From: Phyllostachys edulis
Taxonomy: Eukaryota > Streptophyta > Magnoliopsida > Poales > Poaceae
Direction: 5' to 3'
Assembly: GCA_036346405.1 (NCBI GenBank)
Contig: CM070561.1
Span: 32,654,338 to 32,718,337 of the forward strand
DNA length: 64,000 nt
A program made the translations under genes and the position numbers. Numbering within the stretch: position 1 is the stretch's first letter; each line of letters opens with the position of its first letter. Below are positions 9,750 through 20,162 of the stretch, piece after piece. Below the pieces are notes generated by a model. That model was not told where the DNA came from, made no database searches, and saw nothing but the letters and a program-made list of their open reading frames with translations.

Positions 9750-10550
9750 TCAGACTTAACCTCGACCGACCACTCTTTGGCGGTCGACCACCCGACCGGT
9801 CGACCGCCATAGGCCCAATGATCGACCGGTTTTGCGTGAAGGTCATATACAAGCCCGAACAGTTATTTCTTCTTGTTCCTCCTTCACCCGAAAAACTCTT
9901 TTCTTCTCTCTTGTTCCCGGTCGCCTCTTCCCTCTCCAGCTTGGATCTCCTCTCCGGCCATTTCCTTGGTGCTCCAAGGTAATCAAGAGATTACTCTTCG
10001 CCTCCTCTCTCCATTCCATGGTTTAGTTTGAGTTTTGGAATGTTAAATCTCAAATGCCATGAAAACCCTAGGTGAAGGTGTGCTTTGAAATCCGGCTATT
10101 TGATCTTCAATTTCTTCAAGGATTCATCTCCTTATCATTCTCCTTTCCATCTAAGCAGGTAATCCCTGATTTCCTACTTGCAATTTTGCCCCCATTGTGA
10201 ATTTCCCAATTAATCTAGGGTTTGACATGAATGTGCCTAAACTCATTCAAATTGGTGAAATTTCTTGTCATGCAAGTAGATTAGGATTATATTAACAATT
10301 ATTCACTATGTCATTGCAAAAATTTGCAAATTTTGGGATTCTTTCCAAAATCGGTTTGCTCTTTTGTCATCGGCGGTCTGACCGACCTTAACCCGGCGGT
10401 CTGACGGGCCAGTCTGGCAGTTCGACCGGCCTTAACCTGACGGTCTGACCAGCCTGTGATAGAAAGGACTGACAAGAATGGTATTTTGAATAATTTTTTA
10501 ATTCATTCCTTGAATCCCTTTGATATTCTTGCAATATTTTCTCAGCGACA
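9750..10550 (+). promoter_or_regulatory. Candidate internal promoter and spliced leader of the accessory ORF of element B
   Basis: The sequence changes here from AT-rich to a promoter-like layout: palindromic GGTCGACC/CGACCGGTCGACCG motifs at 9750-9825, a weak TATA-like CATATACAA at 9843-9851, then a CT-rich stretch typical of plant 5' UTRs (9865-10010). A donor-like CAG/GTAATC at about 10159 and an acceptor TTTTCTCAG just before the ATG at 10551 could remove a 5' UTR intron containing a second CGGTCTGACCG cluster (10370-10455). No RNA evidence is available; this is inference from layout. Confidence 0.4.
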
Positions 10551-11011
10551 ATGCCGCACAAAAAGACAGTGATTCGCTCTGCAACTCCCACTTCTTTAAA
10601 GGAAAAGGAACCTGCTGAGGATGAACACATGGAAGATGCTGAAGAAGAAGAAGCAGAAGCAAGTGGTGACAATAACAAGAGTGATGAAAATTATGAAAAA
10701 TCAAATGATGAGGATGAGGATGAGAATGAGGATGAGGACGATGCTCCAGATCAATCTCCGTTTGTTGGATTTGATGTGTCAAAGATCAAAAGTGAACAAT
10801 ACACCATATTGAGGCACATAAATCAGTTTAGATTTCCAAGGAATGCCACCTTGGGTATGTTCTACACTCTCTTTCAGCAAGATGTCTATCAAATCATATA
10901 TGCTAAGAAGAAGTTTGCCAATCATCGCTTTGTGAAGTGGAGCTACCTAAGTCAGAATCCAGCTTATAATGGTTTGTATCGTCTATTTCGGAATGTAAGC
11001 TTGGATTCTTT

Positions 11012-11016
11012 GGTTT
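11012..11016. repeat. Target-site duplication of LTR D, left copy (GGTTT)
   Basis: GGTTT precedes the TGTCGGACC terminus; the matching copy is at 16621-16625 directly after GTTACA. Confidence 0.9.
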
Positions 11017-11189
11017 TGTCGGACCCCAATTTTGGAGCTTGGGATCCACTGTGTGCAACGTGTCATTCCCTGGATCAGTAGCTGACACCCACAGTAACAT
11101 CGTCGATTCATTCACCCAACTACGACATCTCAAGAAAACACACAGTTTGGTACACGCTTACATCCACTATTTGGACAGAAACAGGATAT

Positions 11190-11700
11190 CAGGGGAGGTC
11201 TTGAAGAGGTTCTGGGAGAGTTATAGAGTAAACCCGAGGAGGTCCAGGAGTGATCTTGAAAAGGTCCTGGAGTGGTCCTTTCGCTGGTCACTGTTCCTTT
11301 CGAGTACTGTTCTTGGAGTGGTCTTGAGTAGTCAAAGGAGGTCCTACGGGAACACTGTAGAGTCATTTGAAGAAGGTCCTGAGGTGTACTGGGGAGACGT
11401 CCTGGGGAGGTCCTGAAGAGGTCATGAGGATACGACAACAACAGAGGTACAGGAGGTCCTGAGGAGGTTCGGAGGAGGAGGTTCTGAGGATACTACAAAA
11501 AGGGTGGAGGAGGTCCTGAGAAGAAGGACTAGAGGAGGTCCGGTAATCAAGGGAGGTACTGAGGATGTCGAAGGGGGTCCTGAGGGGAGGTCCTGAGGTG
11601 GTCGAGAGAGGTCTTGCGGAAATCCTGTAGCTCATAGGGAGGTCCTGAGGCTAAGGGTGATCGAGGGTTATCTGATAAAGGCCCTCGACCAGCTAAGGGA
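11190..11700. repeat. Irregular GGAGGTCCTGAG minisatellite in LTR D
   Basis: Dozens of variants of GGAGGTCCTGAG separated by variable spacers. The short ORFs on both strands here (for example 11130-11441 and 11363-11635) are repeat read-through. Confidence 0.7.
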
Positions 11701-13442
11701 GGTCATAGGTTACTTAGTAGCGGCTCTAGACCATCTAAAAGGGTGGTCATAGGACATCCACTTAGAGTCGATAAACACACTGATCGTGAACTTCGCTCAA
11801 TGTAAATGATACCCAAAATGAACAGTGCAGGCCCATAATATATTACATAAATATCCGATCGTGCGGCCTACTGTTTTACAAAAGGGCCACTTAGGCGAGA
11901 GCTTAACAAAAGCCAAAAATATAGAGTAGAAAACAAGTGCGGAAGCAAAACAAGTTGTGGTGGATCTATTCACTTTGCCCACAGGCAAGCGACTGGAGGT
12001 CCCGGCCTAAGCTTCATTATCATCACCACTGTTTGGTTCATCCTCCATGAAGTACTGGTAGGGGTCTTGGTCATTTGGGTCTGAAAGATTATATTGGCAG
12101 AGCCTGAGTACACAACCGTACTCGCGAGCCAACCCACAATGCAGTTCTTATAGATGCAAGGCTAATCAAGGTAGGTCTAGAGTTCTTTTATTTGCACAAA
12201 GCCAAGTTTGAATTAGACTTAATAGAAAATCCTGAGACTTAGCATTTTTACAAAAGGGGTTTTGTAAATGAGTTTTCATTTTACAAATACTAGTGGAGGT
12301 CCCACCTCCTATACCATTAAGGGGCTCCATCCACCCAATGCTCGGGCTATCCCATATTTACCACTAGTTCCCGACCAGGCCTTTCTTAAATCCCTGGGGT
12401 CCCACACCATCTTTCTTTTCTAGCACAAATGGTTTATAAAAACGAAAGCTATATCAAGCAAGTTCTCAGCACCGCTCTTGACCGTGAGCACGACTATCAT
12501 GATAGTTTTCTTATTCTGTAGAGTTCGCACACTTTACCTACAAGAGGTAATCGCCTTGATATATACACGTTTCCTTGGACATGCGAATCAAGGGGAGATT
12601 ACCAAAAGGCCTTTACAATGTTCATTCCTCGACGCAGCCCCACCCGCTAAGGTTTCCACCACTCGGTGCCAAGCACTTCCAGGAGGCCCCCTCTTGCGCC
12701 ATGTGGTTTTACTGTGGCTCCCTTTCCCCTTTACCCACGCCACATTCCTCCGATGGCAAGACTACGCTTAGGCGAGCAAATTAGTTGGCCAGGTCGTACC
12801 CATTATAGACTTGTGGTTGCACTGTTTTTGCATGAGAGGTCATCACAAGATTTGGTCCTTACTTGACCAGGGCGGCACGTCCACATACCAACATCTTCTC
12901 GTGCCCTCAGCACCAGCCCTTCTTTCCAACCGCCCCAGTCGAAAGCAGTTTTTCAAGTTTTGTTGTTTTTTTGGAAAATAACCTTTTACTTCAACATACC
13001 AGCTAGGTTCCCGGCCTCAACTGCCCCAAATCATTTTCCAAAGTTTTTAAGGATTGTGGTCGGGCAATTTAGTACCCGCATGACATTGTATCTAAGTAAG
13101 GCTAAGCATGATAGTTAGATATAGACTTAGTAACTAGTATGTAATCCATTAAGTCTAGGGTGACAAAGGATAGTGTTAAAGCAACATAATTTGCAAAAGG
13201 TGGGTGCAACATGATCAAAGGATTGACTCACCTTGTTCAGAGTGCTGCTGGTCAGGATCCTGTTCAACGAATGGTTCTTCGGTCGCCTCGGCTTCCATAA
13301 TCGCAAAACAACCGAAAAGGCAAATAAGCATATATCCCAACTCAAATCATTTTCAAATATGCAAAGAACTCCAAATAATGCAAACTCGTAGATTAGAAAT
13401 GTGAGACCAGCATAGTTGAACACTCAGTGGTCGACGGATCTA

Positions 13443-14800
13443 TGTAGGACCGAAATAGGTGACTAGAGGGGGGGGGTGAATAGGAGTACAAACTCTTTTT
13501 CGAAAAGATCGGATTCAATACTATTTTCACTCCAATAGCTATGAAGATCAGTATACAAGTATAGTGGAAGCCTTGTATTGAATCCTAATCAAAACCCCCA
13601 AAACACAGCAATAAAAAATACAAAGATGTGCTGAAGACAGGAAAATCGGTAATACCTACCTCAGTTCATGGGCGGTATTACCGATTCTACTAGAGCTCAG
13701 CCCGAACGAAACCAAAATCGACACAACTTCTGATCTACTCGGCCAAAGTCTATGAAACTTGAAACATAACTTCTCTAGGAGGTTGAGAACCTATTCCAAT
13801 CAAGGATTGAGAAGATTCACGACAAAGTTTCAACCTTTTTCCATTTGAACGAAGTTTGCTTCAAAACCGAGTCAAAAAGCAAAACATGATCTAAATCTTG
13901 CTCGTGGGAAAAGAATGATCAAGATAGACTTAGATGTACTCCCACATGTCACAGCAAGTTAGAACAACACAAAGATTCAAGGGAAACGCGATGGATCAAC
14001 AAAAAACTCCAAATCATCAAAATAGAAAGCAAGAACAAAAGAGACTCATCTTTGGGAACTTGCTTGGATTGATTTGAGATTTGAGATTGATGTTTACAGC
14101 CACTCCATCTTGGAGGACACAACTCAATACATGAGCACTCAATCAATCAACCCCTAGAACCCTAACTCTCCTCTTCCTCTCTAAAACCCTAAAACCAACT
14201 AGGGTTTCTCTCAATGAAGTGCTTGAAGGCTGTTGGACAGCACCCCCTTCTATTTATACTAGAGGCTAGCATCAGGGAATATTCCAACCAGGCACCCGTT
14301 AAGCCCACACACAAACAGGTTTATCACACGCACGCATCTCAAAGCGCCGTTTTCATCTTTCCTTGACCTAAACCTCTTTTCTTTGCATTACCTTGCGCCG
14401 TGGTTTAGCTAAGAGGTCATCAAGGCGGTATTTAGGTGAAATTACCAAAATACCCCTTCTCGATCTTTCTCCATAGACCGAGTCCAATCCTGGTGAAGCA
14501 ATCACCTGCTTCGCCACGTGTAGGTTGATCGACGGCTCTCATCATGTCGGCAAATCTCTCCTGTCCGGCTCCCGCCGAGACCACCAAGGCACTTGCACCG
14601 ACCCATACACCGTTTGATCCAACCAGTCGCATCGAACTGCCCGTTCGATCACCCTTGTCCATTCTGCGCCACGCTTGAGTCTCTTGACCTCACCCGACAT
14701 CCTTGATCGTTCTGGACCTCAGCTCTCCAGGCTTAGTCCCGATCCTCCTCGCCGTTGACCGTCGTTGACCTACAAGTCACCTACACAGCAATAGACCACG
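13443..14800 (-). mobile_element. LTR fragment E (F-family copia LTR) nested in LTR D
   Basis: Starts TGTAGGACCGAAATAGG at 13443 followed by a poly-G tract, as in the element F LTRs, and follows them block by block: AATTCAATAC-type stretch, TGATTTGAGA box, CTATTTATAC (reverse TATA box, about 14250), AAAGCGCCGT, then GCCGTTGACCGTCGTTGACC. It stops at about 14800 where the D minisatellite resumes, before the distal third present in F. No matching 5-bp duplication was seen, so the distal end is deleted. Confidence 0.75.
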
Positions 14801-15092
14801 AAAGGAGGTCTGGACCCTCAGATCCAAATGAAGGGAGGTCTGGAATGTTAGATCTAAGTGAGGGAAGGTCTGGATCCTTAGATCTAAGTGAGGAAAGGTC
14901 TGGTCCCTTAGGTCTAAGCGAAAGGAGGTCTGGACTCTCAGATCCAAATGAAGAGAGGTCTGGGCCCTTAGGTCTAAGCGAGGGGAGGTCTGGGCCCTTG
15001 GATCTAAGCGAGGGGAGGTCTGGGCCCTTAGGTCTAAGCGAGGGGAGGTCTAGGCCCTTGGATCTAAGCGAGGGGAGGTCTGGACCTTTAAG
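14801..15092. repeat. 30-bp minisatellite, nine to ten units, in LTR D
   Basis: Unit GGGGAGGTCTGGGCCCTTGG plus ATCTAAGCGA. Because 30 is a multiple of three it creates an open frame (14755-15096) encoding a ten-residue RSGPLDLSEG repeat; this looks accidental. Confidence 0.85.
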
Positions 15093-15179
15093 ATGAACGC
15101 AAAGGAGATCCTGATGGTCAAGATGGAACCAAAGTAGGTCCTGTCAGTCGAGATGAACGCAAAAGAGGTCATGGAGATA

Positions 15180-15600
15180 CCGGGACCAGGGGAGGTCCTA
15201 TGAGTGTTATGACCAGGGGAAGGTCGTGAGGGTGTTACAACTAGAGGAGGTCGTGGAGGTGCTACAGTGTTACGAACAGGGAAGGTCGCGAAAGTATTAT
15301 GACCAGGGAAAGGTCCTGAAAGTGTTAAGACCAGTGGAAGGTCGTGGAAGTGTTGCGACCAGTGGGAGGTCTTGGAAGTGTTACAACCGAGGGAGGTCGT
15401 GTGAGCGTTGCGACCCAGGGAGGTCGTGAAGGTGTTATGGCCTAAGAGGTCGTGGAGGCACTATGTCTTGGGAAGGTCTTTGTGGTAAGGCCAAGAGGGT
15501 GGTCTTTGCAAAATAGGAGGTCGCGACCACGGAGGTGGTCTTTGTAGAATGGGAGGTCGCGACTAAGAGGGCGGTGTTGGGAGTGTTAACTGTGTGTAGT
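15180..15600. repeat. Irregular GACCAGGGGAGGTCGTG repeat in LTR D
   Basis: Successive variants of GACCAGGGGAGGTCGTGAAG with GTGTTACGACC spacers, roughly 30 bases apart, less regular than the array just upstream. Confidence 0.6.
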
Positions 15601-17539
15601 CGAATGAGAGAAGTGTTCAACTACACAGTAGAGGTCGAAAGAAGCAAGGATTCGACTATATTAATGCAATCGAATGAACCAGTGGAAAAGCCAAAGGAAG
15701 AACCAGAGAATATTAAAGGAAGAAACAAGGCAGCTCGAACTAGGAAGAGTTTCTGTCCACTTAGGAACTTACTAGTATGGAATTTGGGAAATGGTTAGCC
15801 GAAGCTGAGCTGGCGACGGTGGATCACAGCAATGGCAGAATCTCAGTGCTGCAAGTAGCTTGAGGGAAAGGAGGGTGGTCTTCGGTCTTCAAGGTTGCTC
15901 TCTGGAAGCTGGTGATTGGCCTACTCGGATGTCTTGGAATGTCCTGGTCGGAGGTGAAAGGAGAATGGTCTCCAAGGCGATGGTTGCCTGTGGCAAGGCA
16001 GTGGTTGTGAGGGCGCTTGATAGGGACGAGCACTTGAGCTTGACTGGAGCTCGAGCTCTCTTGGGGGAAAAAGAGAATGTGGTTAGCACTAGAATGGCTA
16101 AGAAAAACAACAAGGAGGCAACAAGGACTTGGGCAAACATATATATACGCATAACCTATCCAGGGGGAGTGGTCGGAGTGGTTGGGGCTGTTGTTGGAGT
16201 GGTTGCACAGTGCAGTTGAGGGACATCCTAGGTGATGGCTATTAATAGCCGATGGACAGCTCCACGCCGTGACTCTGCCTTGGCGCATGCCGTGCACGAG
16301 TGGAAGTCACGGCTGCCCAGTTGGACCACTGCGGGTTGGATGCACAGGAAAAGGGGAGGCACAGGAGCAAGGGAGCCGGATCAGACACTGGCTGATCAAC
16401 CCTTTAACCAAAGGAGCTAGGGAATGAAGGAAGGAAAATTAGAAAGACTTGATAAAAGACAAAATGACAGGGTGTGGCAGATAACATCATGAGAGCAGAA
16501 AAGATGCAAAAAGTCCTCAAGCAAATCTCAAAGATGCAAGCAAACACATGATAATAGTTATTATATAAAAAGTTTTAAAAATCTCTCATTTTTACAATTA
16601 TGAATTTTTGGGCTGTTACAGGTTTCTTTGAGATGCAATTTTCATGCCAAGGCCTTCAGGCAATTCTATGCAACAGTATATGTGTCTCCTGAGCATGACC
16701 ATCTTATATGGATGACTGGACAACAAAGGCTAAAAGCTTCCAAGGATGATTTCATGAGTGCCTTGAATTTGGGAGATTTAAGTGGAATTAAAGTACATTT
16801 TCATGAACCGCTAGCTTTCACTCAAGTGGATGAGTACTATGATCAAAGCAATCATTTTATCTATGGAAGAGTAAGTGGTCTTCTCCCTCTTCCTAGTATC
16901 ATTAACAGGATCATGAGAGCTACCTTTTTTCCTAGGAGTGGAAACAATGATGAGATACATGGGCATGCCTGGAATGTGGTAAAGTACATTATGGACGGCA
17001 CTAAGATTGATGTGATGGATTTGATCATTAGAGAGATTGCCACATCCAAGGGAGATAAGGCCAAGAGTATATATTTTGCTCCCTACATAATGAAGCTCAT
17101 TCAGAGTAAGATTGATTTTGATAATCCTTATGATATGGAGCACAAAGAGTATAGACCTAGAGATGCCCCTCCTCAGGTGCCTCCTCCACCTCCTCCTCAG
17201 CCTCAAGGGCAGGGAACGTCTTCTCAGGGACATCCAGGGTAGCAGGCTCCTCAGGAGCAAGATCTCATAATGGCAGCTCTTACTCGTCTTCAGTCGAGTG
17301 TCGACTACATGGATACAAAGTTTGATCAAATGCATGCAGAGACTAGAGCCATGGTTGAAGGACTAAATGTGAGGTTTGATACTTTGGATTTGAGAGTCAC
17401 TCATATGGATGAGAGACTCACTGAGTATCAGCAGCAGCGAGTGCCACTGGCTTATCAGAGGTTTGGACGAGGTCAGCGCCCTCCTTCTTCCACTCATCAT
17501 GGTGATCATCCATCGTGGTCAGGGGCTCCTCCTTCCTAG

Positions 17540-18249
17540 TTATAGTATCTTTCATATTTAGGTCGATAGACCTTGTTTTGTTAGGATAAGCTTATGTTCT
17601 CTCTTGTAATATCTTTTGTAAGCTTATTGAACCTTGGATACTTTTGCCTTTATTACTATCAGTCTTATGTTAGACATTGAAATGTTTATGTTTTGGATAA
17701 TGCTTTATTGAATATCCTTGTCCATAATATGTTTATGATTGAATCTTTATTGATGATGCATGCTTATTTAATTCTTGATTATCAATTGTGTCATGCTTCC
17801 TTGGATTCAATATATATAGAGGAAATTCTGTCAAAATTTCATAAAATCCTCATATGTGCATGATTTCGATTCACATCTCTATATGCATATATTTAGGGGG
17901 AGTTTTATCTATCTAGTTCTTATTTGCAAGAAATTCAAAGTATTTATAAAACTTCAAAGCTTTTGGACCTTTTTTGAAAGAAAAAAAACACTCTTGGTTT
18001 ATCTTCTCTTTAAGCAAAAATTTGGCCTCCAAAGCTCATTCTAGAATATCCTTTGAATGGAGACTTCTCTTTTAAAAATTCTTGATGGAAAAGATTCGTT
18101 GGAGTCTAAAGTTTACTCATGCAAAATTTCAATGGGTTTAGACTTAATTTGAAAAAGATTTGACTTTCTCTCTCCTTGATCAACTATCTTTTGACCTCAA
18201 CATGTTTTCAAATTTGTGAAAATGAGAAAATGTTTATTGGAGAGATTTC
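17540..18249 (+). other. Element B internal non-coding region after the accessory ORF
   Basis: AT-rich, likely 3' UTR of the accessory ORF. Contains a purine tract TTTAGGGGGAG at about 17891-17901. No gene seen. Confidence 0.55.
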
Positions 18250-19613
18250 TGTTAGACCATGTGGCTAGGTCTAGTATATTTTAGTTGATAAATAATTGAT
18301 GATGTTGGTTACTGATGTTATCTGAGATGTGTAGCGCGTGTGTGGACTTATGTCGGTCAAGTTGGGAAGAACTTGTGCGGGGAAAATATGTTGTTTTGGT
18401 CTTTGCATGTGCAGGGTAACTCGGAGGTGATCGTGGTCTACGGCGGTGACCGGGAGATGGCTTGGTGCGAAGTCATGGTCCAGAGAGTCGAGGATGCTGG
18501 AGGAGACGGTCGGGCTCGAGTTAGGGCGCGTGGAGATCAAAGATGGATGATGCGTGTTGGAGCTACGGAGGTGCGTTTCGAAGGCTACGACACGTGACAA
18601 TTTTGGAGTGTCCAAAATTGGAATGCTGAGAGAATTTAGAAATTCCTTGTTTGTTGGAATTGGATTGGAACACGTGGTCTTAGGAATAGATCATGGTTGG
18701 GCCCTAGGCTATAAATAGAGATGGGGTTAGATGCTAACTTAGGGGCTTTATAGATGTTATTTTCGTCCTAGGGTTTGAGAGGTGCCAGAAAGGCACTTTG
18801 TAGCCACATACATGTTGATCTAGAAATAAAGATTAGATCTAATCAGAAGAAAAAGCCAGCGGCGGCGCATCTCGTTCTGCACGGTCGAGCGGTAGTAGAA
18901 CGTCGCCTTATCTTGATCCGTGTGTGGCTGAGGAAATCGTTGGCAGTGTTTTTCATCCTCCGCGCGCTGTTAAGTCAATGCGCATGTGCGGCGTCTCCAT
19001 CATCGGTTGGGCAAGTCATCTCCATCCACGTTGCACAAGCTTTCTCTACGCGTTGCAAGTGCCAAACAAGTGCGACTGCGTGTTGGTTTCGTCCACCATC
19101 GTCCTTGCCTCGGTTCACGCATCGATTCTTTGGTCCATCATCTACACGAAAGCAGCCAGCTTCTTCTCAAGGTCAAGTCAGCAGTAGCGTCAACGTTTCG
19201 TGCAAAATTGGATCCAAGCAAGCAGCCAGGTGACCGAAATTCTTTAGCTGTTCGATCTTTTGTAATTAACAAGTAAAGGTGAGCAGTACTGCTTGTGAGA
19301 TAACATGCAAATCAAATCAAGCACCAAACCCAAGCATTGAAAGTTACATACTGGTTTTTGGTTTCGCATATTACAAGCAGCACCTTTGTTTTGTAATTTG
19401 CTACAGTAACATGTACTGTTTGCTACAGTGTCTAGTGTTGCTATAGTACGCGAGCCTCTTGTTACAGTGCCGAGAAATTGTTTGTTGTCTTTTTGCTTTT
19501 GTTCTTACTGTATTAGCAGGTTGAAAAAGCAAACGACAGTAGATTTGAGGAAAAAGCTTCCGCTAGGAATTACAATCATTCACCCCCCTCTGATTGTTAT
19601 TAACGATCCTACA
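18250..19613 (+). mobile_element. Solo LTR C (1364 bp, copia-like)
   Basis: TGTTAGACCATGTGG start and AACGATCCTACA end, flanked by ATTTC at 18245-18249 and 19614-19618. A TATA box (TATAAATA, 18710-18717) and the near-terminal CATTCACCCCCCTCTG, shared with the element B LTR, place it plus-oriented in the same broad copia group. The overlapping ORFs in its GC-rich middle (18775-19276) do not resemble known proteins and lie in R/U5. No internal domain remains. Confidence 0.85.
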
Positions 19614-19618
19614 ATTTC

Positions 19619-20162
19619 AAAAGTGAGTTTACTTAAATGCTTTCCAAATATCATCTCTCTTAGTCAAACTCAAATATGGCCTCATCTTGAATTATTTTGC
19701 TCTTTTCGGCCATAAAAGAGGAGTTTGTGCCCTGTTTTGGTTTAAGGGGGAGAATGATATATGATGAACAGGTTTGTGACCTACGTTGGTTTTTCTCAAA
19801 TATCTTGAAAACAAAACCTTATTTGAAAAAGGGGAAATATTTCAATGATCAAAATAAAATAAATTCAATTGCCAAGCTCTTTGCTTTACAAAAAAAAAAT
19901 CTATGTTGGCTTAGTTTTTGTTTGGTTTTTTGTGATTAATGCCAAAAGGGGGAGAATGTTTTATGATCAATACTTCACATTTGGATAAGTAACTTATTCT
20001 CTCTTGTGATTTCACCTTTTCATGCATATCTTTCTCACATACGTAATGATAGTGGCATGCATGGATATAGTTCAATAGCTTAAATTCTTATCTTATGTGG
20101 ATTTATATCCAAATGTTATTATTAACAAAGGATTTGTCATCAATTACCAAAAAGGGGGAGAT
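19619..20162 (+). promoter_or_regulatory. Polypurine-tract region of element B
   Basis: Three similar purine tracts precede the 3' LTR: TTTAAGGGGGAGAATG (about 19740-19755), AAAAGGGGGAGAATG (about 19945-19959) and AAAAAGGGGGAGA (20148-20161). The last abuts the LTR and is the functional plus-strand primer; the others are upstream extra copies. Confidence 0.75.

Larger units (their letters stand above)
11017..16620 (-). mobile_element. Solo LTR D (5.6 kb with nested E), Tekay-like long LTR
   Basis: Starts TGTCGGACCCCAATTTTGG and ends TTTTTGGGCTGTTACA, flanked by GGTTT at 11012-11016 and 16621-16625. No gag or pol inside, so it is a solo LTR left by LTR-LTR recombination. It aligns with LTR A at both ends. 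Subtracting nested fragment E leaves about 4.2 kb, close to the 4.6-kb LTR of chromovirus I. A TATATATA string near 16140 suits a minus-strand promoter, as in I. Two minisatellite arrays lie inside. Confidence 0.85.
10551..17539 (+). pseudogene. Accessory ORF of element B (putative plant transposon protein family), split by solo LTR D
   Basis: Two coding parts, 10551-11016 and 16626-17539, join in one frame when LTR D and one GGTTT copy are removed; together they are 1380 bases, 460 codons including the stop. One in-frame TAG at 17240-17242 is the only other break. Order: start MPHKKTVIRS; strongly acidic tract (DEDEDENEDEDD, about residues 58-69); a conserved globular region beginning FRFPRN and running through FYATVYVSPEHD, KASKDDFMSALNLG and INRIMRATFFPR; a proline run (PPPPPPQPQ); and a C-terminal coil (VDYMDTKFDQMHAETRAM). 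I recognise the middle as the plant transposon/gag-like domain often annotated as putative plant transposon protein; its biochemical role is unknown. Its position, between gag and the 3' LTR with its own leader, is where SIRE-type elements carry an extra ORF. Confidence 0.7.

Noticed and set aside
18775..19276. Overlapping plus-strand ORFs up to 152 aa in LTR C
   Set aside because: They lie downstream of the TATA box in the R/U5 part of a solo LTR, overlap in three frames and show no recognisable domain.
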